DNA of 17,945 bases, taken from contig JAEZMT010000033.1 of the NCBI GenBank assembly GCA_023442085.1, positions 1-17,945 of the forward strand, given 5' to 3'. The translations under genes and the position numbers were made by a program. Positions 6,210-13,033 of this stretch are shown piece after piece. The notes beneath the pieces were generated by a model. That model made no database searches. It was given only the letters and a program-made list of their open reading frames with translations, and had not been told where the DNA came from. The stretch's first letter is position 1. Each line of letters starts with the position of its first letter. The DNA is from Pseudomonadota bacterium. GTDB lineage: Bacteria; Pseudomonadota; Alphaproteobacteria; Rhizobiales; Xanthobacteraceae.

Positions 6210-7544
6210 TTACTTCCTCCTCCCCCCGCGCAGCTTGGCCTTCTTGACCAGTCCTTCGTACTGGTGGGCCAACAGATGTCCCTGGATCTGGGACACGGTG
6301 TCCATGGTCACGCTGACCACGATCAGAAGCGACGTTCCTCCGAAATAGAACGGAAGAGAGGCGTAGGAAATCAGCAGTTCGGGGAAGAGGCAAACCGCCG
6401 CAATGTAGGCGGCACCCACGACGGTGATCCGCGTGAGCACATAGTCGATGTACTCGGCCGTCCGCTCGCCCGGACGGATGCCAGGAATGAAGCCGCCGTG
6501 CTTCTTCAGATTGTCCGCCGTCTCCACCGGATTGAACACGATCGCGGTGTAGAAGAAGCAGAAGAACACGATCAGCGCCACATACAGCACCATGTAGAGC
6601 GGGCGCCCGTGGCCGATGTGGGTGGTGATGGTCTGCAGCCACTCCGGCCCCGAGCCCTGCATGAAGCTGGCGATGGTGGTGGGAATCAGCAGCAGCGAGG
6701 AGGCGAAGATCGGGGGGATGACGCCCGACGTGTTCAGCTTCAGCGGCAGATGCGAGGACTGGCCCTCGTAGATGCGGTTGCCCACCTGGCGCTTGGGATA
6801 CTGGATCAGAAGCCGGCGCTGGGCGCGCTCCATGAACACGATGAAGGCGATGACCACCACCGCCATCAGGATCATGCCGAGAATCACCACCGTGGAGATG
6901 GCGCCCTCACGACCGAGCTCCAACGTGCGAACGAACGCACCCGGCAGCTCGGCAACAATGCCGGCAAAGATGATGAGCGAGGTGCCATTGCCGATGCCGC
7001 GCGAGGTGATCTGCTCGCCCAGCCACATCAGGAACATGGTGCCGCCGGTCAGCGTGATTACCGTGGAGATGCGGAAGAACCAGCCGGGCTCCGCCACCAG
7101 GCTGCCCGAGCCCTCCAGGCCGACGGCGATGCCATAGGCCTGGAACAGGGCGAGCACGACGGTGAGGTAGCGCGTGTACTGGTTGAGCTGCTTGCGGCCC
7201 GCCTCGCCTTCCTTCTTTAGCGCCTCCAGCGTCGGAGAGACGCTGGTGAGGAGCTGAATGATGATGGAGGCCGAGATGTACGGCATGATGTTCAGGGCGA
7301 AGATGGCCATCCGCTCGACGGCGCCGCCCGAGAACATGTTGAAAAGACCGATGATTCCCTGCTGGGCGTTCTTGAAAACGTCCGCCAGCGCGTCCGGATT
7401 GATGCCGGGCATGGGGATGTAGGTGCCGAGCCGATAGACGAGAAGCGCGCCGAGGGTGAACCAGATGCGCTTCTTCAGCTCCTCGGCCTTGCCGAGGGCA
7501 CCGAAATTGAGGTTCGCCGCGAGTTGTTCCGCCGCCGAGACCAT
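6210..7544 (-). CDS. secY: Protein translocase subunit SecY
   Basis: The channel-forming subunit of the SecYEG inner-membrane translocon, 444 residues, the normal length, with ten hydrophobic segments expected. Recognisable signatures are ALNIMPYISASIIIQLL (83-99, TM2 region), GEQITSRGIGNGTSLIIFAG (176-195), LPLKLNTSGVIPPIFASSLL (266-285, TM7), and the cytosolic loop from FNPVETADNLKKHGG to PGIRPGERTAEYID (337-367) containing the SecA/ribosome-contact arginine in GIRPG. The ATG at 7544 begins MVSAAEQLAANLNFG, common in rhizobial SecY. It is separated from rplO by 524 bp, much more than in most spc operons, and has a promoter-like site just upstream. It is followed immediately by adk. Confidence 0.98.
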   Translation of the reverse strand: MVSAAEQLAANLNFGALGKAEELKKRIWFTLGALLVYRLGTYIPMPGINPDALADVFKNAQQGIIGLFNMFSGGAVERMAIFALNIMPYISASIIIQLLTSVSPTLEALKKEGEAGRKQLNQYTRYLTVVLALFQAYGIAVGLEGSGSLVAEPGWFFRISTVITLTGGTMFLMWLGEQITSRGIGNGTSLIIFAGIVAELPGAFVRTLELGREGAISTVVILGMILMAVVVIAFIVFMERAQRRLLIQYPKRQVGNRIYEGQSSHLPLKLNTSGVIPPIFASSLLLIPTTIASFMQGSGPEWLQTITTHIGHGRPLYMVLYVALIVFFCFFYTAIVFNPVETADNLKKHGGFIPGIRPGERTAEYIDYVLTRITVVGAAYIAAVCLFPELLISYASLPFYFGGTSLLIVVSVTMDTVSQIQGHLLAHQYEGLVKKAKLRGGRRK

Positions 7545-7580
7545 GCCTTGCTCCGATGGACGCCGCCCTGGTGGACGGCC

Positions 7581-7611
7581 CTTATATGAGGGCGCAACGC
7601 TCAGGTGCCAA
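7581..7611 (-). promoter_or_regulatory. Candidate promoter for secY-adk
   Basis: Minus-strand TTGGCA (plus 7606-7611) matches the -35 box at 5/6 and TATAAG (plus 7581-7586) matches the -10 box at 5/6. The spacer is 19 bases, longer than ideal, which lowers confidence. The start site would fall near 7574, giving a leader of about 30 nt before the secY ATG. An AT-rich hexamer such as this stands out in an otherwise GC-rich interval. Confidence 0.4.
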
Positions 7612-7622
7612 GGCAGAAGGAC

Positions 7623-7658
7623 CCAGGCTCCCCGCCCAAGGTCCGGTACCAGGCTCCC
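7623..7658. repeat. Ten-base direct repeat upstream of secY
   Basis: CCAGGCTCCC occurs at 7623-7632 and again at 7649-7658, 26 bases apart. Related GGTCC/CCTGG words occur in both orientations up to about 7725. This could be an operator-like or hairpin-forming block, or only GC-rich low complexity. Confidence 0.45.
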
Positions 7659-7960
7659 TTGCCGCGGCGCTGGTCCCTGGCGGGAGTGCCATGGGGCCGG
7701 TGCCCGGGCGCGTCCTGGACCCTGTGTCCGGAACGGAGCGTTGGGGCAAACTGAGACCGGCGCGACGGATGGCCGCAGGCCGGCATGAAGCTTTTATCCG
7801 GTCTCGGCCGCATCTGCCGAATGCACCGCGCCGGCTCGGACCCGAACGACGAGGACGGAGAGGCCCGTCGTCGCACCGGTCACACGTTCGGCGGCACCGC
7901 AGCATTCTTGACTGAAGCGTCACCAGACTGAACCCGGCACCGGACAAGGGGCGCCGGAAA

Positions 7961-7992
7961 CGCAAAGACCCGGCCATCCGCCGGGCCTTGCG
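7961..7992 (-). terminator. Hairpin after rplO, possible terminator or processing site
   Basis: On the minus strand CGCAAGGCCCGGC pairs with GCCGGGTCTTTGCG (13 bp, one bulged base) across a GGATG loop. Only a short T-run (TTT) follows the stem, so termination would be partial. It begins 77 nt after the rplO stop and is the first strong structure after the spc block. Confidence 0.5.
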
Positions 7993-8068
7993 CAAGTCGT
8001 GCCCGAACATGGGTTCGGCGCGGCAGCTTGAAGCCCCGCGCCGTCCCCCGTTCCGGATCAGCCTTCGC

Positions 8069-8545
8069 TCACTCGGCCTCGACGGCCGCCGCGAGCATGG
8101 TCACCGAACCACCGGCCTTCTCCACAGCGGCGACGGCGGACTTGGTGGCGTAAGCCACTTCCAGCGTCACCTTGGCGGAAAGCTCACCGGTGCCGAGCAC
8201 GCGCACACCATCTTTCGCCCGGCGCAGCACGCCGGCGGAGACGAGAGCGGCCTCGGTCACGGGCTGGCCCGCGTCGAGACGGCCGGCATCGACCGCGGCC
8301 TGGATCTTCGCGAGGGAGACCTCGTTGTAGTCCAGGCGGAAGATGTTGTGGAAGCCGCGCTTCGGAAGGCGACGATGCAGCGGCATCTGGCCGCCCTCGA
8401 AGCCCTTGATGGCGACGCCGGTCCGGGCCTTCTGACCCTTCACGCCGCGGCCAGCGGTCTTGCCCTTGCCGGAGCCGATGCCCCGGCCCACGCGCATCCG
8501 CTTCTTGCGGGCGCCGGGATTGTCCCTGATTTCGTCGAGCTTCAT
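8069..8545 (-). CDS. rplO: Large ribosomal subunit protein uL15
   Basis: uL15, a late-assembly 50S protein, 158 residues. The N-terminal MKLDEIRDNPGARK, the Gly/Arg/Lys-rich arm (GRGIGSGKGKTAGRGVKGQK at about 20-39) and the C-terminal signature VLGTGELSAKVTLEV with SAVAAVEKAGGSV are all present. I placed the start at 8545, where GAGGAG stands a few bases upstream; the in-frame ATG at 8569 would overlap rpmD and add eight atypical residues. Ten bases separate it from rpmD. It is the last spc-block gene before the long non-coding interval. Confidence 0.97.
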   Translation of the reverse strand: MKLDEIRDNPGARKKRMRVGRGIGSGKGKTAGRGVKGQKARTGVAIKGFEGGQMPLHRRLPKRGFHNIFRLDYNEVSLAKIQAAVDAGRLDAGQPVTEAALVSAGVLRRAKDGVRVLGTGELSAKVTLEVAYATKSAVAAVEKAGGSVTMLAAAVEAE

Positions 8546-8555
8546 GTCCCGCTCC

Positions 8556-8738
8556 TCACTCGACCACACGGACGAGGTGGGCGACCTTGGCGATCATGCC
8601 GCGGACGGCCGGGGTATCCTTGAGAGTGGAGCGGCGATGCCGCTTGTTCAGCCCGAGACCGACGAGGGTGGCCTCCTGGTCGAACGGGCGGCGGATCGGC
8701 GAACCGACCTGCTCCACGGTGATGGTCTTGTCGCTCAT
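8556..8738 (-). CDS. rpmD: Large ribosomal subunit protein uL30
   Basis: uL30 of the 50S subunit, 60 residues, the normal bacterial size. The layout is ITVEQVGSPIRRP, then QEATLVGLGLNKRHRRSTL, then the closing VRGMIAKVAHLVRVVE; the GLGLNKRHR stretch and the hydrophobic end are family hallmarks. The ATG at 8738 lies 30 bp after rpsE, and rplO follows 10 bp later, the standard spc order. Confidence 0.97.
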   Translation of the reverse strand: MSDKTITVEQVGSPIRRPFDQEATLVGLGLNKRHRRSTLKDTPAVRGMIAKVAHLVRVVE

Positions 8739-8768
8739 GGCGCAATCCTATCCTTCGGTCTGCGCCGC

Positions 8769-9326
8769 TCAGTCGGTCGCTTCCGCGTCTTCGACGCGGC
8801 GGCGGGACTGGAGCTGGGAGACCTTGATGCCGCGACGCGCAGCGACGGAGCGCGGCGAGTCCTGGTTCTTCAGGGCGTCGAAGGTGGCGCGCACCATGTT
8901 GTAGGGGTTGGAAGACCCGAAGGACTTCGCCACCACATCGTGCATGCCGAGGGTCTCGAACACCGCGCGCATCGGGCCGCCGGCGATGATGCCGGTACCC
9001 GCCGGGGCGGCGCGGAGCACCACCTTGCCGGCGCCGTGATGACCATGCACGTCGTGGTGCAGGGTCCGGCCTTCGCGCAGCGGCACGCGGATGAGGGCGC
9101 GCTTGGCGCTCTCGGTAGCCTTGCGGATCGCCTCCGGCACCTCGCGGGCCTTGCCGTGGCCGAAGCCGACGCGGCCCTTCTGGTCACCGACCACCACCAG
9201 GGCAGCGAAGCCGAAGCGACGGCCGCCCTTCACAACCTTGGCGACGCGGTTGATGTGGACCAGCTTGTCCACGAACGTATTGTCGCGGTCCTCGCGCTCG
9301 TGGCGCTGTTCCCGTTCACGGGCCAT
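8769..9326 (-). CDS. rpsE: Small ribosomal subunit protein uS5
   Basis: uS5 of the 30S body, involved in decoding fidelity and mRNA unwinding; 185 residues. The dsRBD-like N-domain (about 16-79) holds the VVKGGRRFGF loop (31-40), the region where spectinomycin-resistance substitutions occur in other bacteria; it looks wild-type. The C-domain shows AAPAGTGIIAGGPMRAVFE and KSFGSSNPYNMVRAT. Charged N- and C-terminal tails are typical of rhizobial members. It lies 17 bp after rplR and 30 bp before rpmD. Confidence 0.98.
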   Translation of the reverse strand: MAREREQRHEREDRDNTFVDKLVHINRVAKVVKGGRRFGFAALVVVGDQKGRVGFGHGKAREVPEAIRKATESAKRALIRVPLREGRTLHHDVHGHHGAGKVVLRAAPAGTGIIAGGPMRAVFETLGMHDVVAKSFGSSNPYNMVRATFDALKNQDSPRSVAARRGIKVSQLQSRRRVEDAEATD

Positions 9327-9343
9327 GTTCGCTCGTCCTTGCG

Positions 9344-9706
9344 TCAGAACTGAAGGCCGCCTTCGCGGGCGCCCTCAGCGAGCGCCTTGACGCGCCCATG
9401 ATAGATGTATGCGCCACGGTCGAAGACGACCGCAGTCACGCCCTTGGCCACAGCGCGCTCGGCCACAAGCTTGCCGATCGTCTTGGCGGCCTCGGTGTCC
9501 GCACCGGTCTTCAGCGACCCGCGCAGATCCTTCTCGAGGCTCGACGCGGCGGCGAGGGTCTCGCCCTTCGCATCGTCGATGATCTGCGCATAGATGTGCT
9601 GCGAGGTCCGGTGCACCGACAGGCGGGGACGCCCGTTCGCCGCAACGCGGATCGCACGGCGCACCTTGGCCTTGCGGCGCGCGTGCGCCTCCAAATCCTT
9701 AGCCAT
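9344..9706 (-). CDS. rplR: Large ribosomal subunit protein uL18
   Basis: uL18, which binds 5S rRNA with uL5 and bL25 in the central protuberance; 120 residues, standard length. The sequence shows the basic N-terminal arm ARRKAKVRRAIR, the core RLSVHRTSQHIYAQIIDD, and the C-terminal VVFDRGAYIYHGRVKALAEG with the ending REGGLQF. The start ATG at 9706 lies 12 bp after rplF, and rpsE follows 17 bp later. Confidence 0.98.
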   Translation of the reverse strand: MAKDLEAHARRKAKVRRAIRVAANGRPRLSVHRTSQHIYAQIIDDAKGETLAAASSLEKDLRGSLKTGADTEAAKTIGKLVAERAVAKGVTAVVFDRGAYIYHGRVKALAEGAREGGLQF

Positions 9707-9718
9707 GGTTCGCCTCCG

Positions 9719-10252
9719 TCACTTCTTCTTGCCTTCCTTGCGGAAGATGAATTCGCCGGCATACTTGACGCCCTTGCCCTTGTAGGGCTCGGGGCCACGG
9801 AACTCGCGGATCTCCGCCGCCACCTGACCAACCTTCTGCCGGTCGATGCCCGAGATCACCACTTCGGTGGGCTTGGGGGTGACGATCTGGATGCCCTCGG
9901 GAATCGCGTAGACCACGTCGTGGCTGTAGCCGAGCGACAGGTTGAGGTTCTTGCCCTGCACCGCCGCCTTGTAGCCGACGCCGGTGATCTCGAGCTTCTT
10001 CTCGAAGCCCTTGGTCACGCCTTCGACCAGGTTGGAGACCAGCGTGCGGGACATGCCCCACATGGCCTTGTGCCGGGAGGTCTCGCCATTCATGGCGAGC
10101 TTGATCTCCGAGCCCTCGATCTTGGCGGCGATTTCTTCCACCAGGGTCACTTCCAGGGCGCCCTTGGGGCCCTTTACCTTCACCGTCTGTCCGTCCAGGC
10201 TGGCGGTGACGCCGGCCGGAATGGCGACGGGCAGCTTGCCGATCTTCGACAT
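9719..10252 (-). CDS. rplF: Large ribosomal subunit protein uL6
   Basis: uL6 of the 50S subunit near the factor-binding centre, 177 residues, the usual length, made of two repeated alpha/beta domains. N-terminal MSKIGKLPVAIPAGV and the C-terminal signature PEPYKGKGVKYAGEFI (about 155-170) identify it, followed by a lysine-rich end. It lies 14 bp after rpsH and 12 bp before rplR. Nothing is unusual about it. Confidence 0.98.
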   Translation of the reverse strand: MSKIGKLPVAIPAGVTASLDGQTVKVKGPKGALEVTLVEEIAAKIEGSEIKLAMNGETSRHKAMWGMSRTLVSNLVEGVTKGFEKKLEITGVGYKAAVQGKNLNLSLGYSHDVVYAIPEGIQIVTPKPTEVVISGIDRQKVGQVAAEIREFRGPEPYKGKGVKYAGEFIFRKEGKKK

Positions 10253-10266
10253 CTTGTCCTCCGTCG

Positions 10267-10665
10267 TCAGAACACGGTGAAGAGCACTTCGCCGCCGACG
10301 TTCTTGTCGCGGGCTTCGTGGTCGGCCATCACGCCCTGCGGCGTGGAGACGACGGCGATGCCGAGACCGTTGGCGACGCGGGGCAGGTTCTTGACAGCCG
10401 CATACACGCGGCGGCCGGGCTTCGACACGCGGGAGATCTCGCGGATCACCGGCGTTCCGTCGAAATACTTCAGCTCGATCTCGAACTCGGTCCGGCCGTT
10501 GCCGTGATCGGTCGAGGTGTAGCCGCGGATGTAGCCCTCGTCGCGCAGGACATCGAGGACCGAGGCGCGCAGGCGCGAGCCGGGGGTCGAGGTCTTGTCC
10601 TTGCGGCGCATCTGGGCGTTGCGGATGCGGGTGATCAGATCGCCGATGGGATCAGTTACAGCCAT
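10267..10665 (-). CDS. rpsH: Small ribosomal subunit protein uS8
   Basis: uS8 binds helix 21 of 16S rRNA and in E. coli represses the spc operon through an mRNA mimic of that site. It has 132 residues, opening MAVTDPIGDLITRIRNAQMR and ending with the signature VVSTPQGVMADHEARDKNVG then GEVLFTVF. The gene lies 10 bp after rpsN and 14 bp before rplF. If S8 feedback operates here, its target could lie upstream in the rplX-rplE-rpsN area, where there are unusual hairpins; that is inference. Confidence 0.98.
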   Translation of the reverse strand: MAVTDPIGDLITRIRNAQMRRKDKTSTPGSRLRASVLDVLRDEGYIRGYTSTDHGNGRTEFEIELKYFDGTPVIREISRVSKPGRRVYAAVKNLPRVANGLGIAVVSTPQGVMADHEARDKNVGGEVLFTVF

Positions 10666-10675
10666 CGTTCCCTCC

Positions 10676-10981
10676 TCACCAGCTCGACTTCACGAGGCCG
10701 GGCACCATGCCCTGGTTGCCCAGCTCGCGCAGCGCGATACGGCTCATCTTGAGCTTGCGGTAGAAGGCACGCGGACGGCCAGTCACCTCGCAGCGGTTGC
10801 GGATCCGGATCTTCGCGCCGTTGCGCGGCATTTCCGCCAGCTTGAGGGTCGCCTGGAAGCGCTCCTCGATCGGCAGGGTCTTGTCATTCACGATCGCCTT
10901 CAGACGCGCGCGCTTCGCCGCCTGGCCGGTGGCCAGCTTGCGGCGGCGCTCGTTCGTCTCGATCGCGCTCTTCTTCGCCAT
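10676..10981 (-). CDS. rpsN: Small ribosomal subunit protein uS14 (zinc-independent form)
   Basis: uS14 of the 30S head, 101 residues. It is the long, zinc-free form: only one cysteine is visible (RNRCEVTGRPRAFYRK) and no CxxC pairs, unlike the short 61-residue zinc form. The C-terminal signature GRPRAFYRKLKMSRIALREL and the end GLVKSSW are clear. The ATG at 10981 begins MAKKSAIETNERRRKLA, with AGGAG upstream. A 145-bp gap with hairpins separates it from rplE, and rpsH follows after 10 bp. Confidence 0.98.
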   Translation of the reverse strand: MAKKSAIETNERRRKLATGQAAKRARLKAIVNDKTLPIEERFQATLKLAEMPRNGAKIRIRNRCEVTGRPRAFYRKLKMSRIALRELGNQGMVPGLVKSSW

Positions 10982-11062
10982 CTTAAGCTCCTGTTCTCCG
11001 CGTCTGAGCAGCTCGACCTGAGCCCCTCACGGCCGGAAAATCATGTCCTCACTCGTCTCGTC

Positions 11063-11118
11063 TTCCGGCTGCGACCAGAGGCCGGAACCGAAGAGGCGCT
11101 TCGAGCGAAGCGCCCCTC
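11063..11118 (-). other. Two hairpins between rplE and rpsN
   Basis: On the minus strand GGCGCTTCG/CGAAGCGCC (plus-strand arms 11095-11103 and 11106-11114) forms a perfect stem with a minimal loop, extended outward by about four weaker pairs. It is followed by TTCCGGC/GCCGGAA (arms 11081-11087 and 11063-11069) with an 11-nt loop. A further GGCCGGAAAA copy lies near 11033-11042 on the plus strand. No T-run follows either stem, so they look like RNA stability or regulatory structures rather than terminators. Confidence 0.5.
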
Positions 11119-11126
11119 ATACCCGC

Positions 11127-11684
11127 TCACTGGCGGAAGGGGAAGTTGAAGGCCTTCAGAAGCGCGCGGGCTTCCTCGTCGGTCTTCGCCGTGGTGCACA
11201 CGATGATGTCCATGCCCCAGATCTGCTCGACGCGGTCGTAGTTAATCTCGGGGAACACGATGTGCTCCTTCATGCCCATGGCGTAGTTGCCACGGCCGTC
11301 GAAGCTCTTCGGGTTCAGGCCGCGGAAGTCGCGGACGCGGGGCAGAGCCACGGTCACGAGCCGGTCCATGAACTCGTACATCCGGGTCTTGCGAAGGGTG
11401 ACCTTCGCGCCGACCGGCTGGTTCTCGCGCAGCTTAAAGTTCGAGATCGCCTTGCGAGCCCGGGTGATGACCGGCTTCTGGCCGGCGATCTGGGCGAGGT
11501 CCGCGGCGGCGGTCGTCACCTTCTTGGTGTCGGCGGTGGCTTCGCCCACGCCCATGTTGATGACGATCTTCTCGATGACCGGCACTTCCATGGGGTTCTT
11601 GTAGCCGAACTGCTCGATCATCTTCGGCCGCACCACCTCGTCATAGAAGGTGCGCAGCCGCGCGTTGTAGGTCGCCTCAGCCAT
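11127..11684 (-). CDS. rplE: Large ribosomal subunit protein uL5
   Basis: uL5 binds 5S rRNA and contacts P-site tRNA and S13 across the subunit interface; 185 residues. Signatures include VPVIEKIVINMGVGEA (35-50), PVITRARKAISNFKLRENQP (71-90), and FPEINYDRVEQIWGMDI (144-160). I set the start at 11684 (MAEATYNARLRTFY), where GGGGAGAGG lies upstream. An open frame reaches further to 11783, but that part is rplX in another frame. The start overlaps the end of rplX by eight bases, which implies translational coupling. Confidence 0.97.
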   Translation of the reverse strand: MAEATYNARLRTFYDEVVRPKMIEQFGYKNPMEVPVIEKIVINMGVGEATADTKKVTTAAADLAQIAGQKPVITRARKAISNFKLRENQPVGAKVTLRKTRMYEFMDRLVTVALPRVRDFRGLNPKSFDGRGNYAMGMKEHIVFPEINYDRVEQIWGMDIIVCTTAKTDEEARALLKAFNFPFRQ

Positions 11685-11994
11685 CGATCCTCTCCCCGGA
11701 ACGCTTGGCCACGCGGACCTTGCGTCCGTCATCCAGCACCTCGAAGCCGACGCGGGTCGGCTTGCCGTCCTTGGGGTCGGCAATGGCGACGTTCGACAGG
11801 TGGATGGGAGCCTCCTTGGAGATGATCCCGCCTTCCTGGTTCGCCGACTGGCGCTGGTGACGCTTCACGATATTCACGCCGCGCACGAGAGCCTTCTCGT
11901 CCTTCGGCATCACCTGGATGACCTCGCCGGTGCGGCCCTTGTCGCGGCCGGCGAGGACGACGACCTTGTCGCCCTTCTTGATCTTCGCGGCCAT
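11677..11994 (-). CDS. rplX: Large ribosomal subunit protein uL24
   Basis: uL24, an early-assembly initiator protein of the 50S subunit, 105 residues. The KOW motif is at the N-terminus (KIKKGDKVVVLAGRDKGRTG, 4-23), followed by VRGVNIVKRHQRQSANQEGG (38-56) and the VGFEVLDDGRKVRVAKRSGE ending. The ATG at 11994 shares its A with the rplN stop (TGATG), so 11994 rather than any upstream in-frame codon is the start. The 3' end overlaps rplE by eight bases. Confidence 0.98.
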   Translation of the reverse strand: MAAKIKKGDKVVVLAGRDKGRTGEVIQVMPKDEKALVRGVNIVKRHQRQSANQEGGIISKEAPIHLSNVAIADPKDGKPTRVGFEVLDDGRKVRVAKRSGERIDG

Positions 11995-12362
11995 CACAGC
12001 ACCTCCGGCGCCAGCGAGATGATCTTCATGTGGTTCTTGGAGCGCAGCTCGCGCGGAACCGGTCCGAAGATGCGGGTGCCCACCGGCTCCTTGTTGTTGT
12101 TGATCAGCACGGCCGCGTTCTTGTCGAAGCGGATGACCGAGCCATCGACGCGACGGATGTCCTTGGCGGTGCGAACCACCACGGCCTTCATCACGTCGCC
12201 CTTCTTCACGCGGCCGCGCGGGATCGCCTCCTTGACGGACACCACGATGATGTCGCCGACGTGGGCATACTTCCGCTTCGAGCCGCCAAGTACCTTGATG
12301 CACATGACGCGACGGGCGCCGGAATTGTCCGCCACGTCGAGATTGGTCTGCATCTGGATCAT
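11994..12362 (-). CDS. rplN: Large ribosomal subunit protein uL14
   Basis: uL14 of the 50S subunit, at the interface bridges and the site where RsfS silencing factor binds; 122 residues, the canonical length. It opens MIQMQTNLDVADNSGARRVM and shows KVLGGSKRKYAHVGDIIVV, then RFDKNAAVLINNNKEPVGTR and the end IISLAPEVL. AGGTG lies about eight bases before the ATG at 12362. It is the first spc-block gene, 192 bp after rpsQ, an unusually long space inside this cluster. Confidence 0.98.
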   Translation of the reverse strand: MIQMQTNLDVADNSGARRVMCIKVLGGSKRKYAHVGDIIVVSVKEAIPRGRVKKGDVMKAVVVRTAKDIRRVDGSVIRFDKNAAVLINNNKEPVGTRIFGPVPRELRSKNHMKIISLAPEVL

Positions 12363-12554
12363 GACGCACCTGTTCTCGTCATCCAGCGCCGCCGGCGCAC
12401 CGGCATTGCCTTAACCCTTGTTCGCCGTGCCCGCTCATCGGAACACGGTGTTGCCGCGGTGCGGTCTCCACTCGATCCTCCCTTGGGACGATCGACGGAC
12501 CCGGCACCGGAGCCCTCCCGGCCGGACGATCCATCCGGACGGGAAACTCTCTTA
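12363..12554 (-). other. 192-bp non-coding gap between rpsQ and rplN
   Basis: No gene is visible. On the minus strand the gap has a CGTCCGG direct repeat (near 12529-12543) that also gives a CCGGA/TCCGG stem, several GATCGTCC-type words, and a GCGCC/GGCGC hairpin just before rplN. I find no good -35/-10 pair. It marks the S10/spc boundary and could hold an internal promoter or a ribosomal-protein binding site. Confidence 0.45.
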
Positions 12555-12803
12555 TCAGACCTCGGCGCGCTTTTCGCCCTGGATCACGATCCAGTTCTTC
12601 AGCTTCGAGATCGGACGGTGCTCCTCGATCCACACCGTATCGCCCACGTGCCAGGAATTGGCCTCGTCGTGGGCATGATACTTCTTGGACCGGCGCACGG
12701 TCTTCTTGAGCAGCGGGTGGGTGAAGCGGCGCTCCACCCGAACCACCACGGTCTTGTCGGTCTTGTCGCTCACCACGACGCCCTGGAGCACGCGCTTCGG
12801 CAT
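12555..12803 (-). CDS. rpsQ: Small ribosomal subunit protein uS17
   Basis: uS17, a primary 16S rRNA-binding protein of the OB-fold type, 82 residues. MPKRVLQGVVVSDKTDKTVV opens it and the HPLLKKTVRRSKKYHAHDE signature follows (29-47), then VGDTVWIEEHRPISKLKNW. It starts 7 bp after rpmC. It is the last gene of the S10 block and is followed by a 192-bp gap. Confidence 0.98.
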   Translation of the reverse strand: MPKRVLQGVVVSDKTDKTVVVRVERRFTHPLLKKTVRRSKKYHAHDEANSWHVGDTVWIEEHRPISKLKNWIVIQGEKRAEV

Positions 12804-12810
12804 CGCTTCC

Positions 12811-13023
12811 TCACTTCGCCTTCTGCACCGGCGAACCGGTGCGCTTGTCGGTCTGCACGGTCTTGATCCGCGCGATGTCGCGGCGGATCTGCTTGGACCG
12901 GGCGGTATTCTCGAGCTGGCCCGTCGCCTTCTGGAAGCGCAGGTTGAACTGCTCCTTCTTCAGCTTCAGCAGCTCATCGGCGAGCTGATCGGGGCTGAGG
13001 GCCCGAACGTCCTCGGCTTTCAT
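12811..13023 (-). CDS. rpmC: Large ribosomal subunit protein uL29
   Basis: uL29 lies at the polypeptide exit tunnel next to uL23 and forms part of the docking site for nascent-chain factors. It is a 70-residue two-helix protein: MKAEDVRALSPDQLADELLK, then LKKEQFNLRFQKATGQLEN and RSKQIRRDIARIKTV. The ATG at 13023 has AGGAG-like bases upstream and is 10 bp after rplP; rpsQ follows 7 bp later. Confidence 0.97.
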   Translation of the reverse strand: MKAEDVRALSPDQLADELLKLKKEQFNLRFQKATGQLENTARSKQIRRDIARIKTVQTDKRTGSPVQKAK

Positions 13024-13033
13024 GAGCCTCTCC

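Larger units (their letters stand above)
7545..8068. other. 524-bp non-coding interval between rplO and secY
   Basis: No convincing gene lies here. The open frames on both strands are Arg/Pro/Gly/Ala-rich, lack good ribosome-binding sites and resemble nothing I know. What can be seen is a strong hairpin 77 nt after rplO (7961-7992), a GC-rich block at about 7615-7730 with repeated GGTCC, CCTGG and GGGAGCCTGG motifs in both orientations, and a promoter-like site before secY (7581-7611). The interval probably marks the boundary between the spc unit and the secY-adk unit. Confidence 0.6.

Noticed and set aside
6171..7220. Plus-strand open frame of 349 codons opposite secY
   Set aside because: His/Arg/Glu-rich antisense translation of secY with no known fold and no ribosome-binding site.
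7556..7915. Plus-strand 119-codon frame between secY and rplO
   Set aside because: Biased composition, no motif, overlaps the secY promoter-like site and start region.
7908..7937. Plus-strand TTGACT as a -35 box
   Set aside because: No -10-like hexamer follows at 16-18 bases and there is no plus-strand gene to serve.
7582..8010. Minus-strand 142-codon frame between rplO and secY
   Set aside because: Arg/Pro/Gly-rich, no ribosome-binding site, no recognisable motif, and the opposite strand is open too. Treated as non-coding.
9398..10507. Plus-strand open frame of 369 codons opposite rplR, rplF and rpsH
   Set aside because: Spans three real opposite-strand genes and their spacers; a compositional artefact.
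12379..12633. Minus-strand 84-codon frame across the rpsQ-rplN gap
   Set aside because: Overlaps the end of rpsQ in another frame, is Arg/Gly/Pro-rich, and has no good start.
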